From contig WNYE01000058.1 of the NCBI GenBank assembly GCA_021396245.1, forward strand, positions 62,001-126,000: 64,000 bases of DNA. Direction: 5' to 3'. Below are positions 45,501 to 55,452 of the stretch, in pieces; position 1 is the stretch's first letter; every line of letters begins with the position of its first letter. The notes under the pieces are model-generated. The model searched no databases and was not told the origin of the DNA. It was given only the letters and a program-made list of their open reading frames with translations. This DNA is from Sporothrix humicola (lineage: Eukaryota > Ascomycota > Sordariomycetes > Ophiostomatales > Ophiostomataceae). The position numbers and the translations under genes were made by a program.

Positions 45501-47880
45501 ATGTGTGTCGTAGGATGAAGGATTAGCTGCATATGATGTACGAAAAAGAGAGAGGGTAGGGGTGGGTTTGCTCTGCAGTGTTTTGCAGTGTTTTGCAGCA
45601 CTTGGTGTGTGCGTGTTGGATGGAAGTGGCTTAAGGCTGCGAGACAAAATAGACACTACTACGTGTAAGGGAAGCGACGGAAGCGGGGCCGGGCGAGAAG
45701 GAAAGAAAGGGATCAGGAAAGGAAAAGGAAGAAAAAAAGAAATGGGGAGACAAAATAAAATGTGACAAAAACGACAAGAGAATGAGAGAATGGGAACAAA
45801 ATGGAATCGAGACAGCAGTGGACAGAGTGACAATAGATAATCGCGGAAATGAGCAAAAGTGGAATAAGGCGGGATGCATGTCGTAGGGTAGGATGGTTCA
45901 AGGAGGATCAACGATCAACCTTAAAAAAAGGGAGGTGAGAGGACAAGACCGCTTCCAAGACGGACGGTGGGCAGACAACCGAGACATGCAAGCACGACGG
46001 CGCAAAAACGCAAAAACGGGCGAGAGCGAAAGGCGGTAAACGGGGGAAAAAAGAGACACAGACGAGCAGTGAGACAACAAAAACGAAAAAAAGACACAAA
46101 AGGAGACACAAGAAAGAGAAAAGAGAAAAGACGACCTACCTTGTCGGTTGTACACGGCGGCTAGGACGATCGCCTGGAGACAATCGCGGGTGTTGCCCGG
46201 GACATTGGCGGATGTTTTAAAGTCGGTGAGGATGGACGGGAACACGGTGGCCAGGCCATCGGCGTTGATCTGGCGGGTTGATTCGGGGTTGTCGCATTTG
46301 GTGGCCACCAGGATGGTAGGCAGGCCCGAGTTGTGCAGAGCGGCTGTTCAGGTCAGAAGATGTGCAATATAAGTAAGATGTGCCATCAGAGGATGATAGT
46401 CCAAGTGGGCGGCCCTGGCGCTCCACCTGCGCTGCTGCATCGTTTCGTGGCGAGCAGGGTGCACAGGGTCCGCCAACATCGCACAAACAAGGGTGCAAGC
46501 GATGCGGTGTCGGGCGCCTCGTTGGGCGCTTTCGGGCGCATTTCATTTTAATATCCATCCAAGGAGACTTGACTTACACAGTGTGGGCGGCAGCTCCCGG
46601 ATGCTGTCCTTGTTCATTACATCATATAGCATGAGGGCACCGTCAATGTGAGGCACAATGTGGCCGTTGATGCGTTTGGGCCAGTGGATTCTCTGTTTGG
46701 GGTCGACGTCAAAGTGTTCGAGATCCAGCTCGATGAGGGCGACGACAAAGGGTTTGCTGTCGACGTCGATGCGCATGGCGGTGATGCCGGCGGTGGGGGG
46801 TTTGGCGAGGCGCATGGCGCGCTGGATAAACGCCGACTTGCCGACACCGTCGGCGCCAATGACGGCGATATTGACAGTTGCCATTTTCTTCGGAGGCGGG
46901 GGCTACACTGCGGTCAGTATGGAACAAAAACAATAAACAATAAACAGCAGCGTGCGTCTTACTCTAAGACCTTGTTCGTTGACGGTCAAAGACTCTCTTC
47001 GCGGCAGAGGCCACTTGTCATTGCGGGGCTTGTCGTGGGTGCCCGGGCTGATGGCTTCCGAGTCACTGACACCAGCGCCGGAGCGGGATGTGGTATAGGA
47101 AAAGACGGGCGGGTCGGGAGGTAGCGAGGGTGTGAGTGCACCTTCGTCGTCGTCGTCGCCAAGCCAGTCGTTGCCGGCGTTGTGGTAGCGCTGGAAGAAG
47201 GGGTCGTCTAGGATGGATATAAACGAGTCGCGGGCATTGCTCGCGGGCGGCGGCGGTGGGAGGGATATCGGAGGTTCTTTTTGAGGTGGAAGGTTTCGCG
47301 TGTCTTTCGGGAGAGGCTGTGGTGAGGCGCGCGATTGTGTTTGCGACAACGAGTGCGCTTTTGGGGTGTGCCGTTGTGGTTGCCGGAGCTCGGGCAGAGA
47401 GGCGGATATGGGATCGACGTCCGAGTCTGAGGTTTGTTCGGGTGCGTCGTAGAAATCGTCGTCGCTATCGGCGTCACCGTCTGGGTCAGCGTCGAGAAAG
47501 GTACCGCTCCACGGACCACGTGGCGTAACGACGGGCGTTTGTACAGAGGGTGTTGTCGGAGTAGGAGCTGAAGCTTTGGAGGATCGAGGGACTGGAGGCG
47601 CCGTCTGTAATGGTGGTAATGGTGGCGGCGGTGGAAGCGACGACGAGGAAGAAGACGCGGCGACGGAGGCGGACGAGACGGAAGCCTGCGCAGCGATGTT
47701 TGGTGGTGCGCCGCTCGGACTTGACGAAGACGGGGCCCGGCGCCGGTTGTTCTGGGCAGCTGCGGCGGCAGCGGGCAGGGAGCTTGCGCTCTTGCGGCGC
47801 GGAACTCTGCCTCCCAGAAGGAATAAGGCGCGGTCGTCTGGAAGCGTGTGAGTTCGTGCCCGGGGGTTATTGGACGGCAT
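42596..47880 (-). CDS. RasGEF (Cdc25-like) with N-terminal degenerate Ras-like domain
   Basis: Four exons, 46963-47880, 46578-46902, 46140-46343 and 42596-44694, encode 1181 residues. All junctions are GT-AG and keep frame. Residues 1-306 are disordered. Residues 307 to about 483 resemble a small GTPase: P-loop IGADGVGKS, then VATKCDN in the position of the NKxD box, but the DxxG motif is replaced (IELDLEHFD). The domain may bind nucleotide poorly or not hydrolyse it. A Ser/His/Asn/Thr-rich linker follows. The REM domain lies near residues 690-810, and the Cdc25 catalytic domain near 890-1140 (ADEITRIDWIMFSSIRIRDL, HFNHIAKWVSNMIL, GLAAMLAGINSTAIHRL, FMPLHRRDL). RasGEFs load GTP onto Ras at membranes. 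Intron 3 is 1445 nt, unusually long. Similar P-loop/RasGEF fusions are, as I recall, known in Pezizomycotina. Confidence 0.88.
44695..46139 (-). other. Long (1445-nt) RasGEF intron
   Basis: The donor is CAAG|GTAGGT and the acceptor GGATAG|GAG. Joining them gives VYNRQ-GAEYQ in frame, linking the Ras-like half to the RasGEF half. The intron is purine-rich on the plus strand near 45640-46130 and has tandem CAGTGTTTTG words near 45575. An alternative is two separate genes, with the Ras-like part ending inside the intron and the RasGEF starting at an ATG near 44743. The clean phase match favours one gene. Confidence 0.6.
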
Positions 47881-50800
47881 GATGGCGGTTGTGGGGGAGA
47901 TCGAGATAGAAGGAGGAGGAGGAGGGGCGGTGGGAGGACAAGTGGGGGGGATGAAGCTCGAATGGAATGGAGAGATGACGAAAGAACAGATGAAAGGAGC
48001 GGGCTAGAAGAGTAGAGAGCGCGGAATTGCGAAAATGACGAATGAGAAGAATAGAGGGAAGGAGAGAGAACGGAGAAGCGAGAAGAGAAATGACGAAGGA
48101 GGGGAATAAGATAAAGTATGACGAGAAGCGAAGAAAAGGCACCGCAACGCAGCAAACGAAACAGATACACAAGGAGAACAAGAGAAGAGGAGAAAAGAGA
48201 AAGATGCTCGACAAAAAGGACAGACGAGAAGGGATATGAAAGAGAGACAACAGCAGAGGAGAAGGAGGAGGATGGCGAGGCCACAAAAAAAGGGCACAGC
48301 TCCAACGAGGATGATGGATAGGGAGCGGGTCGGATAGGAAGAAAAAGAAAGCAAGACAACAGGGGGGTTCAAGTTCAAGGGTCAAGATTTCAAGGCTCAA
48401 ATCGCAAGGGCTCTAGGGCCGCAGGGCAGATTGAACAAGCAACAAGGACAATTAGGACAATTTTAGGGCGTGGAGTTCAATCAAGGCGGGAAGCCTCAGA
48501 GGGCAGGATAGTCGGGGATGGGCAAGATGGGCAGGATAGGCAGGTCCAAGAATGAGGGACTAAGAGACTCTAAAGAGAGAACTCCAAGAGACAAAAAGAC
48601 ACTAGACAAGAAGGAGGCCCACCGGCACCAAGTTGCGGGATGATGGCTTTCTTTTTTGTCGAGTTGTGTCTTTTGTCTTAGACATGGGAGAGAGCGAATC
48701 TCATTCGTCCAGGTAACACGGGGCGGCGTCGACGAACAACCACGACAACCACGGACATATGATGACAGAATTATGAGCAGACGCAGGGGTCTCCGGATAT
48801 GTGGTGTTCGTGAACTTGTCCCCAGTCTGGAGTATCTCACTTGGAGTTCGTAGGAAAAAGAGTCGGGATGTGGATGAGAGAGGGGCAAGGATGAGGGCAA
48901 TGAACGACAAGGATGAGGATGAGATTCGGCGCCGGTGGAGCAAAGGATTAAAAAACTCAAAAACCTTGCTGGGTAGCAGTGGGTTGGTGGGATAAAAAGT
49001 AAAGTTTTGAAGGATTACGACGACGAGGCGGTGGGATGTGGGATGAGCAATGAGCAATGAGCAATAGTTGATGAGGGACATTGACCCAAGACGCAAGAGC
49101 TACTAGAGGCAGCTTGGGAAGGTGGTTAAGACAAGCATGCAGCTGCGTACCCTGTGCCTTGTAGATGGGGATATCATGGAGGGAGAAAGGGACAAGAAAA
49201 AAAGAGAAAAAAGAAAAAGGGACAGGGACCAAGGACCAAGGAAGGGCAGCAAAAGGCGGCAAGAAAAGGCGGTCGAGAATTGAGGACATAAAAAAAGAGC
49301 AAAAACTCAAAAGGGCTGTTGGAAATGCAAGTGCAAGGCTAGGTTGAAGCTGAAGGTGGGTAGGGGATAGAGGAAGTGGATAGTGGATGGTGGGTGCGGG
49401 GATGTAAGTTTGTGTTCTCCGTAGGCTTGTAGAGTTGTAGAGGAATTGGGGTGCAAAGTGACATGTGAAGCTGAGGCTGTTGTATGTGAGAGGCAAAAAA
49501 AGAGAAAAGAAGACTTACATTAGAACGACGAAAAATCCGTTAAAGACAAACGTGTGTGACAGCCAGCCGGCCAACAGACCGTTGACTTTTTAGACCAACG
49601 CCAACAGCAATTTCAACGGCGCGGTGTTGGTGTTGTTGATATTGGATGTCAGTCGTTATTCGTTAACCGGTTTTCGCCTCACTCGTTGCCTCACTCGTTA
49701 ATTTTCTGTCCTTGTTAATTTCTGGACACCTTTTCGTTTCTTCTCGTTCCTGGCCGCAATTGCGTTCCTGCTGAGCCGAAGGAACGTGCAGGAGGTGGAC
49801 GTATGCAGTGCAGCTGTGCTCCGTAGAGGTATAGCTTAGCTGCGCAGACGGGGTGTGGGCGTGCAGCAGGTCCGCAAGTGTGCAGACGTGTGCAGACGAG
49901 TGTGCAGATAGCAAGAGGTGTTGCTTCCTTTTTGCTGTGCCTTTTTGGGGGGTCCTTTTTGGTGGTTTTCCGTAGCAAAAAAAAATAAAAAATAAAAAAA
50001 AGGCAAATAATTGAGGAAAGGGCCGAAACGAAAGCACTGAATAATCGATCAATAACAAATGCGTTGTATGTGCACGAGTTTTGCGAGTGAGCGCACGTAT
50101 CCGATGCAAGACCGTCGACAGGGGTTTCTTTGGTCGATACTGCTGTTGCGATGCCTCAATGCTGTGACGGTGCTGTCTTTGCTCTGGACAAACTGTACGG
50201 GGAATATGCAGCTTGTACAGGCAATGTGAGACAAGTTCGCTCGGCAGGTGGAGACTCGATATTCTCCTTGACAGAGTGCTCCGTACTGTAGAGTCGAGTC
50301 CTCTTGCGGAGTTTGTAGTCGAGTCGCACGTCGTAAATTCTCCGAGAAATGGCGTTCTCTCAGTAGGGATGTGGACGAATGGGCGACAAAGGTAGGTGGT
50401 TGAAGAAGGAAATCGATGACAGCGTACGCAAACAATTGAGGCTTGGCGAAGAAAAGAGTCGAAATAAAATATAAACGTACGAAAATTGTCGACAACGGAT
50501 GAATTGGCGAGAAGATGGTAAAAAGGGAGGTGCGGGATCGGGGTCGGCGAGATGGAGGGAGGAAAGCAGAGACGAGTTTAGATTCGAATTGAGAAGTGGC
50601 AGTCCCGGAAAGAGATGCAGCAGTCGAGAGTGCAGCCAAAGAGGGAGTCGAGTGCACCGAAACTGAAAGAAAGAGGAGGGGGGCAGGCAGTCGAATGCAA
50701 CCTTGGGGTCGAAATGGGACGCGGCAGACGGCAGACGGCAGGCGAAAGACGAGAGAAGCCGGATCGGGGGGAGAGAGAGGTGCGAAGGAGGGCAGAGAAA

Positions 50801-52493
50801 GCGACAGAGTGACTGGAAGAGGGGACTCGGATTGTCGATGGTGAGAGGGATGCAGGCGAGATGCAGGAGAGTGCAGGAAGAAGCAAGGAGAGAGGAGAAA
50901 AAGAGGAGAGAAAGAGATGTAGGGAGACACGATGCGATCGAAAGGATACAAAGGCAGGTGCAGGATGACAGATACGAGGAAGGAGCTTGGGAGAGGGCTT
51001 GAAAGAGAGCTCGTGAGAAAGGAGCTTTGAGAGTCAAGAGGAAGGAGACAAAAACAGACACGAAAAGGGAAAGAGGTGAGGAGGTTTGAGAGTGAGAAGG
51101 GGGAAGGAGCGAGGTCAGAGCCTCAGAGGTCACCAACGCAAAGCACAAACCAAGTGCTTTGAGCACCCCAACACGACACGGTGGGGAGAGCTACGAGTAT
51201 GCGTACGTGTGAAGGACGAGGTTCAAGGGCGCTCCGAACGACAAGAAAGGCAAGACCAGCCAGGACCACCGACACTCGGACGCGTAAAAAGTCCAAAAAA
51301 GTGACCATGCACGCCGCACCAGTTGGCACCAAGAGACACCAAAGAGACACCAAGCACACGATGGATGGGGAGGCCACTGCTGAACAAAGGTAGCTATTCT
51401 ACAACTCTATTTCTCCGTACTCAGTACTTTGTACGCATCTCGCCGCTGAAGATTGCGCTGAAGATGCAAAGGACTTTTGTCGAGATGGAGCAAGATGGAG
51501 CACCAAGGAGCAGGAAGCAGGCGCGATCGAGGGAACGGCCTCGCTAAACTCGAGTGCTTGATCGCTCTTTCTCTCTTTCCTCCAAATCGGATATTTGCTC
51601 CGCCCTACAGTAGATCGGGACTACGGGGCTTTCAAATTTATGCGTAGGGGTCTTTCTCGGTCCCTCTTTCCCCTCGCTTCATCCCCCTCTTCCCCTTTTT
51701 GGCCTTTTAGCCTCTCCTTCTCCTTAGGTTACCAGGTGCTTGGGCCGTTTTGCAGGACGTAAAAAAGACGGCTACTGGAGTCCGATAAAGACTTGAGAAG
51801 ACCAAGACCAAGACCAATAAAGAAACCAACAAACGGCCTACAGAACAGACTATTCGCATTTATTTATGTTCCATGGCGGCTGACGATTTTTTGGCGCTAT
51901 TGATGATAGAGCGGACAGCCTGGGCAGACCCGACAATGCGAACCGGGCGTCGAAGACCCTCGAGGGTTTTCAAAAAGAGATGGAGTCAAAGGAACTGGGA
52001 ATGGCATCGGTGAGAGACGGCATTTGCCATCTAAGGCAGTCTACATCACCAAGCTGTCGTCAGTACCTGATGTCTGCCGCCTGCCTGCCGGGCCTAGCCT
52101 GTCTCCCAATGCCTTGCCCCACGTGGGAAAAGGGCAAATCCAGAGGAGCGAATGCAGATTCAGTGGGGAAATCCTGGCAGGGCCCCATCGAGCCCATCAA
52201 CTGGAAAAAGCAAGCAGGCGCCATGGGAGTCATATGCCTTCTGATCCAGTGGTTACGATGGTCTGCTGGGCCGGTCACTGGCTGGGGAGTCAGCCCTGAG
52301 GGACCCTATCACAGATAGCGGTTGATCACCGTTTCGTTTTGTGTTTGCCGCAGCCGCAAGCCGCAAAAGCCGCAATTCCTGGTAACTGGAGACTCACAAG
52401 GATCAAGACGACCGGGAGCCTTGTATATTCTGCAGCGGGAGAGCTGTCAGACGCCAAAGACGAGCTGGAGAGGCATATTGAGTACAGAAAAGC

Positions 52494-52519
52494 AGACAAG
52501 CAGACAAGCAGACAAACAG
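52494..52519. repeat. Short tandem repeat of CAGACAAG
   Basis: Three tandem 8-bp units (CAGACAAG, CAGACAAG, CAGACAAA) form a minor microsatellite within the gene-free divergent region. Confidence 0.7.
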
Positions 52520-53060
52520 TCGTCATCTGTGCACCGGCAGACGACGGCTGAACGTCTTTGGACTTTCAAGACCAGTCGATTCGTCATTTATTGTCGACTG
52601 CCGTCTGCCGTCTGCGCACACGAGGCTCTGCCGGGAAGAGTAAAAGATGGGCTGTCCATCTTTAGAGTGCTTGCTGATCAGTCCGTGCATTGGGGTCCAA
52701 CCGAGAAAACCACAAGAAGCACAAAAACAAAGAGATTACAACCATGGGACAGGAAGAGGGGAGAGCAGCCAATGGTCAAGGTGTGCAAAGGTCTAGAGTC
52801 GGGCTATATTTAGAGCTCTCTGCTTTGTGCGTTCTGTGATTTCTGCACCTTGCTTGGTCATGTTCTTCCTGCTTGTTGCTGTTGCTGTTGCTCGACAAAG
52901 AGCACAGCTTGTGATGTGACGACCTCTTCAAGCAACGGTTGCGACTGGCCAAGCAGTCGACCTCTTTCAATGCATTGCATGGTACGTCGTATGCAGGGCA
53001 GACTGCTCAATGCAAGCTCTTTAAAGGGTGGTTGGCTCGTCCATAGGATCGACTGATCAA

Positions 53061-53100
53061 CCGATCACAAACGATCACAGCGGATCACTACTGATCACAA
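53061..53100. repeat. 10-bp tandem array with GATCAC core
   Basis: Four units are in exact 10-bp register: CCGATCACAA, ACGATCACAG, CGGATCACTA and CTGATCACAA. A weaker unit (GACTGATCAA) lies just before, and TGATCACACA appears again near 53144. Every unit keeps GATCAC while its first two and last two bases vary. That is more like a set of protein-binding sites on one helix face than a slippage repeat. Confidence 0.8.
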
Positions 53101-55452
53101 AAACGGCCACTAAAGGGACACAGACGGTCACCGATGATCACACAGACTAAAGGCGAGGAAGTGCAAAAAGCGCCGCTCGGCACTTTTATCTCTTCTTTTA
53201 CATTTGGTCTCGTGATACTTGGGTCAACAACACAAAGTCTGCCAGATGCCGGTCGCCTTTTCTTGGGGAAAATAGGCCAATGAGTAGCTCGCATTATGCG
53301 ACGCGATAGTGTACCTCGAACGCTGCTCACGCGTAAAGTGAGGCGAATAAGAGGCTGCGGATTTGACAAGAGACAAAACAATCACGGAAAGCAAGCGGCA
53401 GGCTTGAATAATAAATATACGGCGCAAAGAAGCAACTATATATTGTTTGCTCATGCCACAGACAGCAAAAAACAGCAGCAAAACATCTCGAGCGGAATCG
53501 ACGGCAGAAGAAAGAATATGTGGCTGTCGATGGTCGGGATGAAAGACGCTGGTCGTGTGAGGTGTCTCTTAGTTCCTTTGACTGATTGTTTGAGTGCTTA
53601 TTGACCTTCTCCTTCGCACCTTCCCTTTTCACCTCTTTGTATGAGACAAACGGCGTGATGTGGCGCTCTGGCGCTTTGACGTTCTGGCGTTTTTACAAGA
53701 GACAAGACAGGCATCTCGAGTAAATATTGATTCTGTCATACTCTTTGCTCGACCTTGAACACACCGAATCCATCTTCATGATACGCAGAACTTCAATTCT
53801 TGGTAGTCGATAGCTTGCACCAGATCAGCCAGAGCGGAGACGGTCCAGGCCTCCTAGCGTCTCGTCAGGCCCCTCATTAACCCTTTTACTGCCTGTAACC
53901 CTCCCCCACAGTTTGGTGAGATCGCCGTCGCATCAAGGAAGGTGCTACTGAGGAAAAAGGGTAGGAGCCGAGATCTAGATCGTGAGATGGCCATATCAAC
54001 GTAACACGCTATCTTGCCCTCGTCATCTGGCATACTCTCATCTTCTTACTGACCTTTTTCGTGTGATCTGTTTATTTTCCATTTCTCAAACAGCATCACA
54101 TCATCAAGGTGGCTCTTTCTCTATTTCTCTACAAAATTCGCCCTTTGAGAGCCTCGTCGACTGGCACGACATTCGATACATTTTCTTTTTCTTCACTCGC
54201 TTCACCTTTTATGCACTTCTTCACAGCGTGCATTTACCTGTTCCTCACCCCGGCATTCCTTCTGATGCCCGTTTCTTCCAATTTTATGTCTCACTTTTGA
54301 CTGTCTTTTACTGATTGCACACGTTTTGCGAGGATCGACTGGCACGCCAATGTCTCTATTCCCTACATTCCTCACTCAGTCCAACTGACCCGGCCCTCCT
54401 CTTCTCTCTTCTTCTCCCACACATTGACTGCCTTACCTAACCCGCTTACGGCCATTTACAGTGCCGGTACGAAAATCCATCCCAAAGCAGAAATTGACTG
54501 AGACAGAGCAGTTACGCGATGAAAAGAGATAGTCCAGAGAGCAAAGAAATATGCAAGACATTCACAAGCATTTCAAGACACGAAAAAGAAAGCACACCAC
54601 TGCAGAGTGCACGAATTCGGCTGCAAACGTCCACAGTCGTAGGTGGCATCCTCCAATACGAAATGTCCGTAATGTTCAAGGCCCCCAAAACACACAAAAC
54701 GCCCAAAACGGCTGCAACACAACAAGAAAATAGCATTTGGCATGCGAGACCTGTTTCTTTTCTTTTTCTTTTTCTTTTTTTGAAAGACAGCTTGCAACCT
54801 TTTCACTCGTAAATCTTCATTCTCAACATCGTTTCGGACAGTTTCCTTCCCAAACGTCCGCATTTGACCACAACTGACCGTGTCGTTTCTTTTCGCATCA
54901 GCCTATATCTTGTTCCTCTCTTCCTCGTCCTGTTGATTTTCTTTCTTTTCCTCTCTTTTATTTTTATTTTTATTTTGATTATTCAAGGCACTGTCCACAC
55001 ATCACCACATCCACATTACCGCATCACAGGTTCTGCTATTAGTTGTCGGCCTATATTCAATCCATCCTCGCCCTCTTTTTGTCTACACTCTCACACCTCC
55101 TCTCTCCTCACCTCATTTTGCCTGTGCAACGGCCAATTGGCTCCGCATCTACCCTTTTTGGACAACAGCCGTGCATCACACATCACCAACACATTTGCAT
55201 CACAGATCCAACTCATACGTCAATTCTTAATACATAATTCTAGACCTTTCCCCCTCTCGGTCTCCCCTCCTTTGCCACGCTTTAGGACTTTCTTGGCCAT
55301 TAAGCTTCGGTCCCAATTGGCGCTAAGAAGCTCTAAAAGCTCTAGACAGCAATAGCTTCACGAAACGGAGTAAGAACAACAAGGCCAAGCACCTCAAAGA
55401 AGCTCTTTACCACAGCTCTTACATTCAATACCAACACTACCCGACTAAAACT

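Larger units (their letters stand above)
47881..55452. other. 7.6-kb divergent gene-free region
   Basis: This region lies between the starts of the RasGEF (-) and a basic low-complexity gene (+). Positions 47930-49500 and 50380-51160 are purine-rich on the plus strand, so CT-rich on the minus strand. They could be leader or spliced 5' UTR of the RasGEF. Positions 54360-55452 are CT-rich on the plus strand and probably form the leader of the plus gene. A poly-A tract lies near 49978-50003. Frames up to 300 codons (50049-50951, minus) follow the CT-rich composition and look spurious. No transposon, tRNA or coding gene was recognised. Confidence 0.45.

Noticed and set aside
50049..50951. 300-codon minus-strand frame in the RasGEF upstream region
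   Set aside because: The product is Ser/Leu/Pro/Phe-rich because the strand is CT-rich. Several overlapping frames are open at the same place.
53041..53160. CRISPR-like array from GATCAC repeats
   Set aside because: The units are only 10 bp with no spacers, and the genome is eukaryotic.
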